64,000 nucleotides of DNA from Corydoras sp. C115 (taxonomy: Eukaryota > Chordata > Actinopteri > Siluriformes > Callichthyidae): the NCBI GenBank assembly GCA_019802505.1, contig JAFMOC010000007.1, forward strand, positions 5,185,001 through 5,249,000. The letters run 5' to 3'. A program made the translations under genes and the position numbers. The notes under the pieces were generated by a model that saw only the letters and a program-made list of their open reading frames with translations, was not told where the DNA came from and made no database searches. Positions 21,606 to 32,934 of this stretch are shown one piece after another (position 1 is the first letter of the stretch; every line of letters starts with the position of its first letter).

Positions 21606-24600
21606 ATGTATATTGCTGTGCTGGAAAACTAGACATCAGAGTTGGGAAACATTGCCAATAAGGAAGCAGGATTTTTTCCCAGGATAACCTTGTATGTGGC
21701 TTGATTCATAATGTGCTTCGCAAAGATTAACCTGCCCAATTCCAGACGCATACCTGAGGCATGCTCAGATCATCACTGATCCTTCACCAAATTTCACAGT
21801 GTGTGCAAGACACTGTGGCTTGTAAACCTCTCCAGGTCTCTGTCTAACCATTGGACAACCAGGTATTGGGCAAAGCTAAAATTTTGACTCATCAGAGAAG
21901 ATGACATTACTCCAGTCCTCTATGGTCTAATCCTTATGGTCTTTTGCAAACTTCAGCTTGGCTATACTATGGCTATGCTTCTCATTGATGAAAGGTTTTT
22001 TTTCTATCTTTACATGACTTCAGCCCTGAATCTAGGAACCAGTTACAAAATGTTCTTTGCACTTCACCCCAGCTGCAATTTTCTATTTCTTTTGGTCACT
22101 TGATGTCATCTTGAATTGCTGTCATACATGAAGAGATGCTGATTTTTTAGAAAACTGTGTAGTGGTCACTACATTTGTTTCCAGAGCTGAGTCCAGACAC
22201 ACAGTGGAGGAAGTATTTGATCTGCCACTAATTTTGAAAGTTTTTACTCTAACAAATAATTAAACAGTCTAGCTTCATTTTAACAGTGAGAGATGGAATA
22301 TAAAAAAAAAAACTAGAAAATTTGATATTTAACTCCCACAGACAACTGACACAACCTAATCTCAGTAAAGTCGTTACCTGCATGAGAGACACCTGTCCCA
22401 AATTGTCACCTGCATAAAAGGCCACCTGCCAACAGACTTAAGAGACACTCCAACATCTCCACCATGGGCAAGACTAAAGAGCTGTCTGAAGATGTCAGGG
22501 ACAAAAGTGTTGACCTACAGCAAGGTTGGAATGGGCTAAGCCATAAGTAAGAAGCTGGATAAGAAGATGACAACTGTTGGTGCAATTATTCTGAAGTAGA
22601 AGAAGTACATCATCACTGTCAATCGACCTAGACCTGGAACGTCATGCAAGATATCACCTCATGGAGTCTCATTAATCATGAGAACATTTCAAAATCAGCC
22701 AAGAACTAAACAGGAGAAGCTGGTTAATGATCTCAAAGCAGCTGGGACCACAGTCTCCAAAAAAACCATTGGTTTTACTTAGACGTAATGGTTCAAAATG
22801 CTGCAGTGCACGCAAAGTTCCTCTGCTCAAGAATGCTCACGTTCAGGCCTGCTTCAAGTTTGCCAATAAACATATTCTCATGACTCCGAAAGAGTGAGAG
22901 AAGGTGCTGTGGTCAGATGAGACCAAACTTGAGCTCTCAACTTGGTGTCTGGAGGAAGAAAAATACAGAATATGACCCTAAGAACACTATTCCCACCATC
23001 AAGCATGGTGGTTGAAGAATTATGTTTTGGGCTGGCAGAGGCCAGCATCGATGGGAAGATGAACGGGACATGTATTGCAAAATCAACCTCCTTGCCTCCG
23101 CCAGGGCACTGAAAATGGGTCGTGGATGGGTCTTCCAGCAAGACAACACCCCAAAACATACAGCCAAGTAAACAAAGGAGTGGCTCCATAAGAAGCATAT
23201 CAAGGTCATGAAATGGCCTAGCCAGTCTCCTGACTTCAATCCCATCAAAAATCTATAGAGAGAGCTTATATAAATATGCAGTCATGGCCAAATGTTTTGG
23301 CACCCCTGGGGGGGGGGGAAAAAAAAAAGGGCCGGACAAAATCATTGGCACGCTCAACTTAATATTTGATTGCACACCCTTTGGAAAATATAACTGAAAT
23401 CAATTGCTTCCTTTAACCATCAACAAGATTCTTACACCTCTCAACTGGAATTTTGTACCTCTGCAAACTGCTCCAAAACTCATATTTGAAGGGTGCCTTC
23501 TCCCAACAGCAATTTCAAGATCTCTCCAGAGGTGTTCAATGGGATTTAGACCCGGACTAATTGATGGCCACTTTAGAATTCTCCAGCTCTTTGTTTCCAT
23601 CCATTTATGGGTGCTTTTTGAAGTATGTTTGGGGTCGTTGTCCTGCTCGAAGACCCATGACCTAGGATGCAAACCCAGCTTTCTGACACTGGGCCCTACA
23701 CGGCGACACAAAATCCTTTGGTAATCTTCAGATTTCATGATGCCTTGCACACAGTCAAGACACTTTTTTCTCCTTCGTCCACGTCCAGGGATATTAGCTA
23801 CACTGCCATGGGTTGTAAACTTCTTGATTATGTTGCACACTGTGGACAAAGGACCATCAAGATCTCTGGAGATGGACTTGTAACCTTGAGATTGTTGATA
23901 TTGTTCCACAATTTTGGTTCTGAAGTCCTCAGACAGTTTTCTTCTCCTCTTTCTATTCTCCATGCTTAGTGTGGCACACACAGACACACAATGCAAAGAT
24001 TGAGTCAACTTCCCTCCTTTTTATCTTGTTTCAGGTGTGATTTTTTTAATTGCCCACACCTGATACACATCACTGGTGAGTTTGAATGTTTTGCTTGTTT
24101 GTAACCTGAGTAAATACCTATCTGAAAAAGCAATAGCCCCCTAAACATACAACAGCCTGTTATATGTATTGTATATGTAACAGTCCTTCTATAGCATCTC
24201 AATCAGATTTAAGTCCAGACCTTGACTATGTCACTCAGACCTTTTTTTCAGCCATTCAAATATGTTTTTTGCTCAAAGTAAGATGGAGCTTAAAGTCACA
24301 GACTGATGGCTGGTAGAGAGCAGAGTTAAGGTTTTATTAATTACAGGAAGTTGAAGCAGCAAAGCATCTCCAGATCATCACACTACCACCACCATATTTG
24401 ATTGTCAGAGGTTTGTTGTCTATAATGCTGATGTAACTGGATGCAACACCTTTAAAAATCCAAGCAACAAAAGTCCAGCCATGTAGCACAGATGAAAGGT
24501 TAAAAGTTAAGTACAATAAAGAAATGTGTGAATTAAATACTGTCCCATTACATCTAGAAGATTAATACACTAAAAGGGCATTGGTGGAAAAACTCTGCAC

Positions 24601-27457
24601 TGCTGTGTTGAATCCAATTACATCTGTGTAATACATTCAAGTATTAAGTTAATCATTAAGGCACTTCAGTGTATGTAGACTGCAAAATCGCTTTCTTTAC
24701 ACATGATGCAAATAATACTTTACAAAGACAAAACTGTTTTGCATCCCCTATTAAAATGACTATACTTTGTTTCCATTCCGCTTTATTGCAGTATTAACTG
24801 CAATGTTACCAGATATGTGAATATCTGATTAAAAATACATTTATAAGAGTATTAATATGCACTGAAGTAAACAGCTCCTGATTTTGAAACTCACCAAATG
24901 AGATCCATTTGTCCTGTGGGTCGAAAGATATCCTCAAGGCCCCGTATGCAGATACAGCACCAAAGAATAAGCCCGCAATTAATGACATCAAGCTTCCTGT
25001 GGCAAAGATTTATTACCTTTTAACATTTAACTTAAATATCACATGCATAATATAAAATATTACTAAGGTTACAACACACACTTTCTTATCCGTTTGTTCT
25101 GGTCAACATTGAGGCAAATCCTTGAATGTATTCAAGTACTTAAAAGGTACTTAAGGTACTTACTATTACTGAGCACAAACACACACATACACATACACAT
25201 GAACAATAAGCAGTTCTAATAAGATCAATGTCAAATAATATGCAAATAACACTGTGGCGATGGCATGTGTGGGGAGGAGTGATGGAGCCGATGCGCTGAT
25301 CAGGGAGTTTGATTAGCACACCTGACGTGGTTCTGTCTGAAGACTTTATAAGCGGCCATGGCACATGCTGCGGGGAGAGAGTTCTCCAACACACGACAGG
25401 TCTACATGCGAATGTACTGTTAAAGCTTGGTATGTGTGTGTAGGCTTGTTTATGTAAACTATAAAGCTGTTCCTTTTGTGATGCAATCCTGTCTCCGGTC
25501 GTGATTCCCTTCTACCCCGTGACACCGGGCTTTTAAAACATTATTCAACTGCACGCGTGCCACGTCCACCATCTCACCAGCTCGTGATCTCCGAGAGAGA
25601 GCATCTGATGTCTCCAGTTTTAAAGGGCACAAACTCATTAGGTGGAGTTGTGTCAAGTGCATTCATTAACAGTACATAAAGTCCATCAACAACGCCATCA
25701 CTTTAAAAGCATTGTTACCTTTGTGTTTTAAGTAATTAATATTAATATTGTAACAAAAAGTTATTTATCAAGAGCTGTAGTACCTGTGTGAGGGTGTAGT
25801 AAGTCAATAACATTTCCAATCCATTTACCTCAAATCAATTAAATACTATAGTAAACAAAAGCTATTGAGAAGTTTGAACTTGAGTTATGAGGTTCTTTTT
25901 TCTTCTGCCAGTTGAAAGTCATGTGGCTGCACTTTTTTTTCTGTACACATTGATTCTGCTTTGTTTTGAATTATTGTTGTACAAAAGTATGACCCCTCTT
26001 TAAGATTAAGAAGGTTACAAGTTGGAACTTGAGGGAGTCTATGATTTAGCCTCACAATTACAGATTCATCATCATGCTTTACAATAGTTAATTTTCTTGG
26101 TGCAAAGGTCAAACCCACTGATAATATTTTCTTACAAAAGTATATTTGGTCTCATTTGATTGCACAACATGATCTTGGTTTAGTTCCAGTAATATCTGCA
26201 AGATGAGTCTTTAAATTGTTGGGCTTTAACTGTCAGAAAGCAAACTAATTTAGATCATGTAGAAGGCCACTACTTGCAGAGAGTAAACCATTTCAGTCTT
26301 AATTTTCCAAGCGAATTCTAAACACCAACATATAGATTAGAGATTATTATTTATTATTATTTTTATTTTCTTTTACTCATTTTTAAATAAAACTTATTGT
26401 TAAAATACAGAAAAATGCTTTAAATTTCTCTTGTTCACGTTAACCAAGTTGATCAATATTTGTGAAGGGAACTGTTTGCTGCACAAAAGTCTGGAAATAT
26501 GCAAAGATATGAGAACGCCATCTGTACATTCTGATTAATAAGCTGACAACTATGATATTGTACACATTAAATAGCAATTAAATTAAATGTTTCGGAAAGA
26601 ACACTTATCTTGGTGGTAAAACTAATACCTGTATAGAAAGTATTGCGGAGGCATCAAGTGTGTAGTAAGGACAGATCCATATTGTTCACCACTGCTAAAA
26701 GTTGGATCAATCCTCTCAACACTGTTGTTTGACTTTTTAAGAAACAACTCAAATCACATCCCCTTCACAATCTAGAAGCCATATTGGATAATGATCAGTT
26801 TTGATAATACAACAGTTTAACCAGTTCCTCTTTAACTACTGACTTATGCTGTTCTCTCATTTGTGTTCACTCTCATTGTTACTGTGGGAAAAAGTGCCTG
26901 CTAACTGACTAAATGTGAAGGTAAATGTAGATCTGTATTACAGGTCTTCAGTTTTTGTGCTGCTAGCCTATGATATAGCACCTTTCATTTACCTTATAAA
27001 TATTATAAGTTTATTATAAATATGGTCTTTATGTTTCCTACACAAAGTCAAACCGTTGTTTCTATTACCACGGCAATTGCCATACTTACTTTTTGGGACC
27101 ACCATTTACAACCACCATTAAGCAACCAATTATGTGTAACTTTACGTTTACACTATTTGCAAGAAAAGTTATCGCAAAGCCAGGCTGAGAAGAGACTTGA
27201 TGTTTTATAAAAGCGTCTGCTAATTAACTAAATATTATAACAATGGGACTTGTATCAAGCATAGAACATCTCCATTAATGTATGCAAAAAACAAAGGCAT
27301 TCATATAGACTTACAGTGGTCTACAAATCAAACTGAAAGAGTTGCACATTGCACATTGCCATTTAAAATGGGACCTCTCACCTTTTCTTTTATAGCCCAT
27401 AAAACCTCCGATAGCAACAGCGGCTGCATAACCGAAGCCAAGCCAGTCCACTGCCAT
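21163..27457 (-). CDS. tmem14a: Transmembrane protein 14A, copy B (intact)
   Basis: The exons on the minus strand are 27382-27463 (ATG at 27457), 24895-24996, 21426-21513 and 21163-21196. All splice sites are GT/AG and the phases fit. The product is 99 aa, the length of human TMEM14A. It contains the family motifs DWLGFGYAA, GYKRKG, SLIAGL, GAYGAL-like SAYGALRIS, MGMRFKKSGKLMPAG and a hydrophobic end LLMTVRLFLL. It should form three or four short membrane helices; TMEM14 proteins sit in mitochondrial/ER membranes, and TMEM14A has been linked to suppression of apoptosis. TMEM14A lies beside the GSTA cluster in human too, which supports the A assignment over TMEM14C. A probable 5' non-coding exon ends with a splice donor at 28506. 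Confidence 0.93.
21494..21685. other. Segment of unit B deleted from unit A
   Basis: These ~192 bp contain the first 20 nt of TMEM14A coding exon 3, its 3' splice site (TGTCTTGTAG on minus), a TA microsatellite (21556-21593) running into TG repeats, and AT-rich intron. In unit A the bases on either side are joined at 9780/9781. Confidence 0.9.
21686..22195 (-). mobile_element. Tc1-like transposase fragment, unit B
   Basis: Counterpart of 9781-10297, with the same broken minus-strand transposase frames and a few substitutions and single-base indels. Confidence 0.7.
22199..23275 (+). mobile_element. Decayed Tc1-like element, unit B
   Basis: Counterpart of 10298-11372. It shows the same MGKTKELSEDVRDK start and the same Lys in place of the catalytic Glu (NPIKNL). 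An additional stop follows HTAK. Confidence 0.8.
23276..24090 (-). mobile_element. Tc1-like element with fused transposase remnant, unit B
   Basis: A 202-aa frame at 23400-24008 (minus) joins the N-terminal helix-turn-helix part (MENRKRRRKLSEDF, GRGRRRK) to the C-terminal catalytic part with VFEQDNDPKHTS and NPIEHLW. The middle, including the first catalytic Asp motif, is missing, so it is not an active transposase. G10/A-rich slippage follows the left terminus at about 23308-23328. It is longer than its unit A counterpart. Confidence 0.8.
24180..24490 (-). mobile_element. Tc1-like remnant, unit B
   Basis: Counterpart of 12100-12440; non-coding. Confidence 0.55.
25253..25525 (+). mobile_element. 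LTR-like sequence, unit B
   Basis: Counterpart of 13198-13481, with a small deletion around 25395. It keeps the TGTGGCGATGG start, the TTTATAAGCG box and the CCTGTCTCCGGTCGTGATTC segment. Confidence 0.45.
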
Positions 27458-27503
27458 ATTATCCTGCAAAACAAAGTCAAATAAAAACATTTCGAGTTAT
27501 AAA

Positions 27504-27968
27504 TAGGGGTGCGAATCTCTCAGAGTCTGGCGATGCGATTCGATTCGATTCCGATTTTTGAGGTCACAATTCGATTCAGAATCGATTTTCAATTCAAAAA
27601 CGATTTTCGATTCAGAATCGATTCTTCAGCTCTTTAAATTTTGTTTAAATTATGTGATTGACAAGATGAAACAACGATGTAAACAAATAGAACATTTATT
27701 TAAAACAATACTTTCAGGTTCCTTCCTGTATCAAAGCTTTTTGCATCATTTTATATTTATACAAAAAAATAGGACTGGCCGAGCGGATCCGTAATGCGAT
27801 ATGCAGTACACTCGGGAGGGGGCGCCAAAAAATAAAACAACTTTTTTAAAAAATGAAAAAAAAAAACACATTTTTTAAAAATCGATTCTTGGACATTTTG
27901 AATCGATTACGAATCGCCTGGACTACGAATCGCGATTTATCGAAAAAACTATTTTTTTCTGCACCCCT
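27504..27968. mobile_element. hAT-like MITE, unit B
   Basis: Counterpart of 15480-15963, bounded by AGGGGTGC/GCACCCCT. One of the internal ATTCGATT subrepeats is missing here. Confidence 0.7.
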
Positions 27969-27975
27969 ATAAATT

Positions 27976-28312
27976 CATTCATTATCTTCCGCTTTATCCT
28001 ATATTAGGGTCGCGGGGGGGGGGGGGGATTCCCCATGCCCATCCAGGGGAGAACTTCTCGGGCGCCGGGCAGGTAGACCCAGGACAGGGCGCCAATCTAT
28101 CGCTGGGCACACACTCACACAAACACACTCTATATGGGGCAATTTGGAGAACTCAATTGACTTGATCCATGTCTTTGGACTGTGGGAGGAAACCGGAGAA
28201 CCCGGAGTAAACCCACGCGGACACGGGGAGAACATGGAAACTCCACCCAGATGGGGATTCGAACCGGGAATCCCTAGCGCTGAGAGGCCAACGTGCTAAC
28301 CACCGTGCCGCC
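27976..28312 (-). mobile_element. tRNA-derived SINE, copy 10, right edge of the duplication
   Basis: Reverse SINE with perfect target duplication TATAAATT (27968-27975 and 28313-28320), so it is an original insertion. It bounds unit B on the right. A G run of about 14 lies near its tail end. Confidence 0.9.
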
Positions 28313-28760
28313 TATAAATTACATAACATTATTCTTATTCACAGCTCCTCTGCTACGTCACTAATATACTAGAATAAGTTTATGCAAGTCCTTAAAATCT
28401 TTTAAACCTCTACTGGTTACACATATCTTGGCGGTAAAACTAATACCTGTATAGAAAGTAATTCAGGAAGCTTTGTATGGACAGTTTAAGATTAAATAAC
28501 CTTACCAGGAATGTAGGCTAGACAGCGCTTATCAACCAATAACGTTTTTAAAAGTAAAAAGAGCGCGCGCACGCTATACACGTTCAGCTAACGCTGTTAC
28601 AATGCTTCCTGTGTATGCCTATGACGTCACGATAGAGTAAAGGTCCATGGCTAGATTAAAAACCGTAATGGCTGGATTAAAAGAGCAGCCGTTTTTCATG
28701 ATGTTTACGGCAACGTTCAGCACAACCAGCACGCGGCAAACAAATCTGATCAGCCTGATG
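28313..28760 (-). promoter_or_regulatory. Probable TMEM14A promoter and 5' non-coding exon
   Basis: On the minus strand a splice donor (CATTCCTG followed by GTAAGG) ends a likely non-coding exon at 28506. Above it lie a plus-strand CAACCAATAACG (CCAAT) and a CpG-rich stretch GAGCGCGCGCACGC at about 28560. This is single-copy, outside the duplicated unit, so only TMEM14A copy B is next to it. The exon call rests on position, donor and base composition only. Confidence 0.45.
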
Positions 28761-28884
28761 TCTCATTTAGTTTTTTTCTTCATAATTTATTTAAACCAAG
28801 ACGTTTTATTTTAGTGTTATCTAACATTTCCCCATAATATTCTAAATGGTCTATGTGATCTTTAAAACTCTACTATGAACACAA

Positions 28885-30430
28885 TTATCAGAATCAGAAT
28901 CAGGTTTATTTTGCCAAGTTTGTTACACACACAAGGAATTTTGTTTTCCGGCATGATGGTGTCTCTCTTGTAAAATTACAATTTACTGTATTTACAATTT
29001 ATACAGTACTATTTACAAGTAACTAAGTTGCTGTACATATCATACATATTTTTAAGTATAAAATATATATAGTAAGGTGCATTTATGCTGTAGTGATTAT
29101 AAGATGTTTATAAGTATAATGGCGTGAGGAAAGAAACTGTTTGAGTGTCTGGTTGTTTTGGTGTACAGTGATCTGTATCGTCTGCCGGAGGGGAGGAGCT
29201 GAAATAAATTGTGTCTAGGGTGTGAGGGGTCCATGATGATTTTCTCTGCCCATTTTCTTGAGGTGCACATGCAGGGTGATCAGAGTAGCACCAATGATAT
29301 ATTCAGCAGTTCTAATTGTTCTCTGCAATCTGCACCTGTCTTGTTGTGTTTGCGCACCAAACCAGATGGTAATAGAAGTGCACAAGACAGGTTCAATTAT
29401 CACAGAGTAGAACTGCCTCAGCAGATCTTGTAGCAAGCCATGTTTCCTCTGTTGACGCAGGAAATACATCCTCTGTTGGGCCTTTTTGAGGATGGAGCCG
29501 ATGTTAAGCTCCCATTTCAGGTCCTGAGAGATGGCGACACCCAGAAACTTGAAGGTCTCCATGATCGTCACGAGGCTGTTGGTTACTGTCAGAGGTAGCA
29601 GTGGAGGTGGGGGGTGTTTCCTGAAGTACACTGTCAGCTCTACAGTTTTGAGTGTGTTAAGCTCAAGATTGTTTTGTGTACACCATGACACCAACCATTC
29701 AATCTCCCGCTGATATGCAGACTCGTTACTGTCTTGGATGAGACCGATGACTGTTGTGTCGTCTGCAAACTTAAGGAGTTTAACAGTTGGGTCCTGCAAT
29801 GTGCAGTCGTTGGTATACAGGGCAGTGGGGAAAGGACACAGATGGCAGGAGATACTGTGAGTTGGGAGAGTTTGGAGGAGAGGATGTCCGGTTTTATGGT
29901 TTTGAACCCCGAGCTGAAGTTAACAAGATCCAAGCATATGTCCGTGGGTGGTCAAGGTGTTGTAGGATGTAGTGCAGTCCCGTGTTGACTGCATCGTCCA
30001 CTGACTTGTTTGCTCAGTAGGTCCAGCAGGTGTTCTGTTATATTCTTCAGGTGAGTCAACACCGGGTGTTGAAAGGACTTCATCACTACAGATGTCAGAG
30101 TGACAGGCTTGTAGTCATTTATTCCTGTGATGGAGTGTTTCTTGGGGACTGGGATGATTGTGGATTTTTTGAAGCAGGAGGGGACTTCACACAGTTCTAA
30201 GGATTTTTTGAGGATCTGTGTGAAGACTTGGAGCCAACTGATCAGCGCAGGCTTTTAGGCAGGAGGGAGAGACCCCATCTGTTCCTGGAGCTTTCCTGAT
30301 GTTCTGTCTCTTGAAAAGCCGACTCACCTCCTCTTCGTGTATTGGTAGTTTGTGATGTTTTTCAGGCCTCTCCACACTGATGCAGGGTCGTTCGCTGAGA
30401 GCCTGTTTTTCATCTTATTGTTTGGTCTTC
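28885..30430 (-). mobile_element. Rex1/L2-type (CR1-group) LINE, 5'-truncated
   Basis: The 3' end begins with a tail (GGTTTATTTTGCCAAGTTTG) and 3' UTR. It is followed by the reverse transcriptase C-terminal half in the frame 29215-29799, with the catalytic-site motif FADDTTVIGLIQD, ELNTLKTVE, FKFLGVAISQDLKW and KKAQQRMYFLRQ. The more N-terminal RT part continues to about 30375 in broken frames (KAPGTDGVSPSCLK, a domain-1 signature). The element is long but frameshifted and lacks the endonuclease. Confidence 0.85.
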
Positions 30431-31645
30431 TCATGATAAAACCATTAACGTTTACATTAGCCAGTGTGAGCTAGGCCTTTAGATATTGATGTTATCATAA
30501 GTCCTTTTGTCTTCTTTTTTACCTGCATGTCTAGTGAATCCAGTGTTAAAAAAATAACTGCTAAACATTTAGGTCTATATATTTTATTTATTTAAACCAG
30601 AACAATAATGTCATGATGCAGAATCTAAAAAGTAGTTTTGCAACTGTTACTTCTCGTAGTTGCTATTTGGACTTTATCCTAGATTGTTTAAAATTATCCA
30701 AACTGCCTGAATTGTCTGCAGAGGAAGGGCCCTACACTGAGGCAGAGTGTTAGAAAAAAGACAGGGAGGAGTACAGGGTTAAAGTTCTCCACCTAAACTT
30801 GGCACAAATCTTTCACCACTTTAGTTCTTTAATATGTTAATACCTTCCAGCCTGAGAACTTGCACCAGACCTAGGAAAATAAATCATATTTGACAAAAAG
30901 TTGATATGCTTTTGTGTATAAATCACACATTCAATGCAAATATTTTATACATTAGCAAAGAAGTAGAGCTGAATATAAATCTCAAACACCTACTAAACAG
31001 AATCAAGTAGTATTTAATTTTGAATTAAATATTTTATATAATTTAATTATAATTAATTTTCATTACATTCAACAATGTAAATAGTTATTTTGCACTACAT
31101 TATTTTAGCTCTGGTCCATTTAATAGTAAATTTAATAGTGCTTTATTAGCTTTATGGTTTTAGAAGTGCCTGCCCCTTTTTGAAAGATAATTGTCAATAA
31201 AGAGAATGTATCCCATCATTCAAGTGAAAACAACACCTTTTTGGAAAAAAATACCTTTATTGATTTTATTTTTGTGATTGTGACACCTTATCACTTTTGT
31301 CAGCAAAAGTAAAATAAAGTAAAAAGTAAAATAACTATTAACATTTTTATTTTATTTATTAAGACCAATGGATTGTTTCCACAATAGATTAATGCACACT
31401 AATACTAAATGTTTCTTTATTTTGTGCTGCTATTGCTGGTATGAACATTTTAATTTACAAAGTTATTGAAAAACATGGGATTAGAATCAGATTTAGGAAT
31501 AAGATTTAGGAACCTTGCAATTTAAACAATCCTCCATTCTATACTTGTCAAACACAGGTTTCAGCTAGTGCAAATTAGTCAAACAGACTATTAGTCAACA
31601 GATAGATATCCCTGACCTAAGGACCTGAACAAAATTTTAAAATAC
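30431..31645. other. AT-rich spacer
   Basis: I see no gene, RNA or recognisable mobile element here. Short open frames are absent or compositional. Confidence 0.4.
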
Positions 31646-31658
31646 TGTCTGCTCATTG

Positions 31659-32005
31659 GGCGGCACGGTGGCTTAGTGGTTAGCACGTTCGCCTCTCAGC
31701 GCTAGGGATTCCCGGTTCGAATCCCCATCTGGGTGGAGTTTCCATGTTCTCCCCGTGTCTGCGTGGGTTTCCTCCGGGTTCTCCGGTTTCCTCCCACAGT
31801 CCAAAAACATGGATCAAGTTAATTGAGTTCTCTAAATTGCCCCATATAGAGTGTGTTTGAGTGTGTGAGCGTGTACCCAGCGATGGATTGGCGCCCTGTC
31901 CTGGGTCTATCTGCCCAGCGCCCGAGACATTCTCCCCTGAATGGGCATGGGGAACCCCACCGCAACCCTAATAGAGGATAAAGCGGGAGATAATGAATGA
32001 ATGAA
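31659..32005 (+). mobile_element. tRNA-derived SINE, copy 11
   Basis: Nearly consensus forward copy with perfect 13-bp target duplication TGTCTGCTCATTG (31646-31658 and 32006-32018). The low divergence and perfect duplication indicate a young insertion. Confidence 0.93.
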
Positions 32006-32577
32006 TGTCTGCTCATTGCTTTTCTAAACACTCTTATTGGTTTATTTGTCATGAGATGACATGATATACATGGTTATGTATTTGACTTAGATTAAGTATG
32101 CCCCTCGTGATCACCCCTCCCTCCAATCATTACTTTGAAATAATCTTCAATGTTATAATTGAAGTTATAATAATTTTTTAAATAATTATTGTTTTTTAAA
32201 AAATATTATTGATATTTAGCAGAATTATTAAATATTTTTAATGTACAGTCATTTACAGTCCACATGAGGGCACCAGAGAGATTAATTGGAACGTTGCAAA
32301 TTCTACACTTAAACCATTAAATGAAATTAAAGCCTAAATAGTAATGTAAATCGTAACGCAACATCAATAGTAAAATTTATATTAAATAAATCACATTAAA
32401 ATAGTTAGAAATTTGTTTTAAATAATATTCATTTATCACCTCTTAAATTTTCACTTTTCAATATATATATTTTTTTAATATCCATGGTTTGGAAGTTTAC
32501 TTAATTTTATTTAATTAGTGCAATATTATAATTTGAACTATGATTAATGATATAATTAAAATGTCAATCCCGATCAG

Positions 32578-32922
32578 GGCGGCACGGTGGCTTAGTGGTT
32601 AGCACGTTCGCCTCTCAGCGCTAGGGATTCCCGGTTCGAATCCCCATCTGGGTGGAGTTTCCATGTTCTCCCCGTGTCCGCGTGGGTTTCCTCCAGGTTC
32701 TCCGGTTTCCTCCCACAGTCCAAAAACATGGATCAAGTTAATTGAGTTCTCTAAATTGCCCCATATAGAGTGTGTTTGAGTGTGTGAGTGTGTACCCAGC
32801 GATGGATTGGCGCCCTGTCCTGGGTCTATCTGCCCAGCGCCCCAGACGTTCTCCCCTGGATGGGCATGGGGAACCCCACCGCGACCCTAATAGAGGATAA
32901 AGCGGGAGATAATGAATGAATG
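32578..32922 (+). mobile_element. tRNA-derived SINE, copy 12
   Basis: Nearly consensus forward copy with a 12-bp target duplication AATCCCGATCAG/AATCCCAATCAG (32566-32577 and 32923-32934, one mismatch). It is very close in sequence to copy 11. Confidence 0.93.
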
Positions 32923-32934
32923 AATCCCAATCAG

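Larger units (their letters stand above)
4691..27975. repeat. Tandem segmental duplication, units A and B
   Basis: Unit A (about 4691-15970) and unit B (about 16286-27975) are collinear across LINE fragment, SINE, pyrimidine tract, GST gene, TMEM14A gene, nested Tc1-like elements, LTR-like piece and hAT-like MITE. The GST start codons are 11,279 bp apart. Identity is high in introns and exons, with indels. Unit-specific changes include a SINE only in B (17937-18268), a ~192-bp deletion in A at 9780/9781, a ~145-bp deletion in B at about 17308 and a ~150-bp deletion inside a Tc1 element in A near 11486. Confidence 0.95.

Noticed and set aside
23400..24008. 202-aa frame as a domesticated transposase gene
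   Set aside because: It is a fused, internally deleted Tc1 transposase without the first catalytic motif, and lies in an intron beside other decayed copies; nothing suggests constraint.
29215..29799. 194-aa frame as a host gene
   Set aside because: It contains FADDTTVIGLIQD and is the reverse transcriptase of a LINE.
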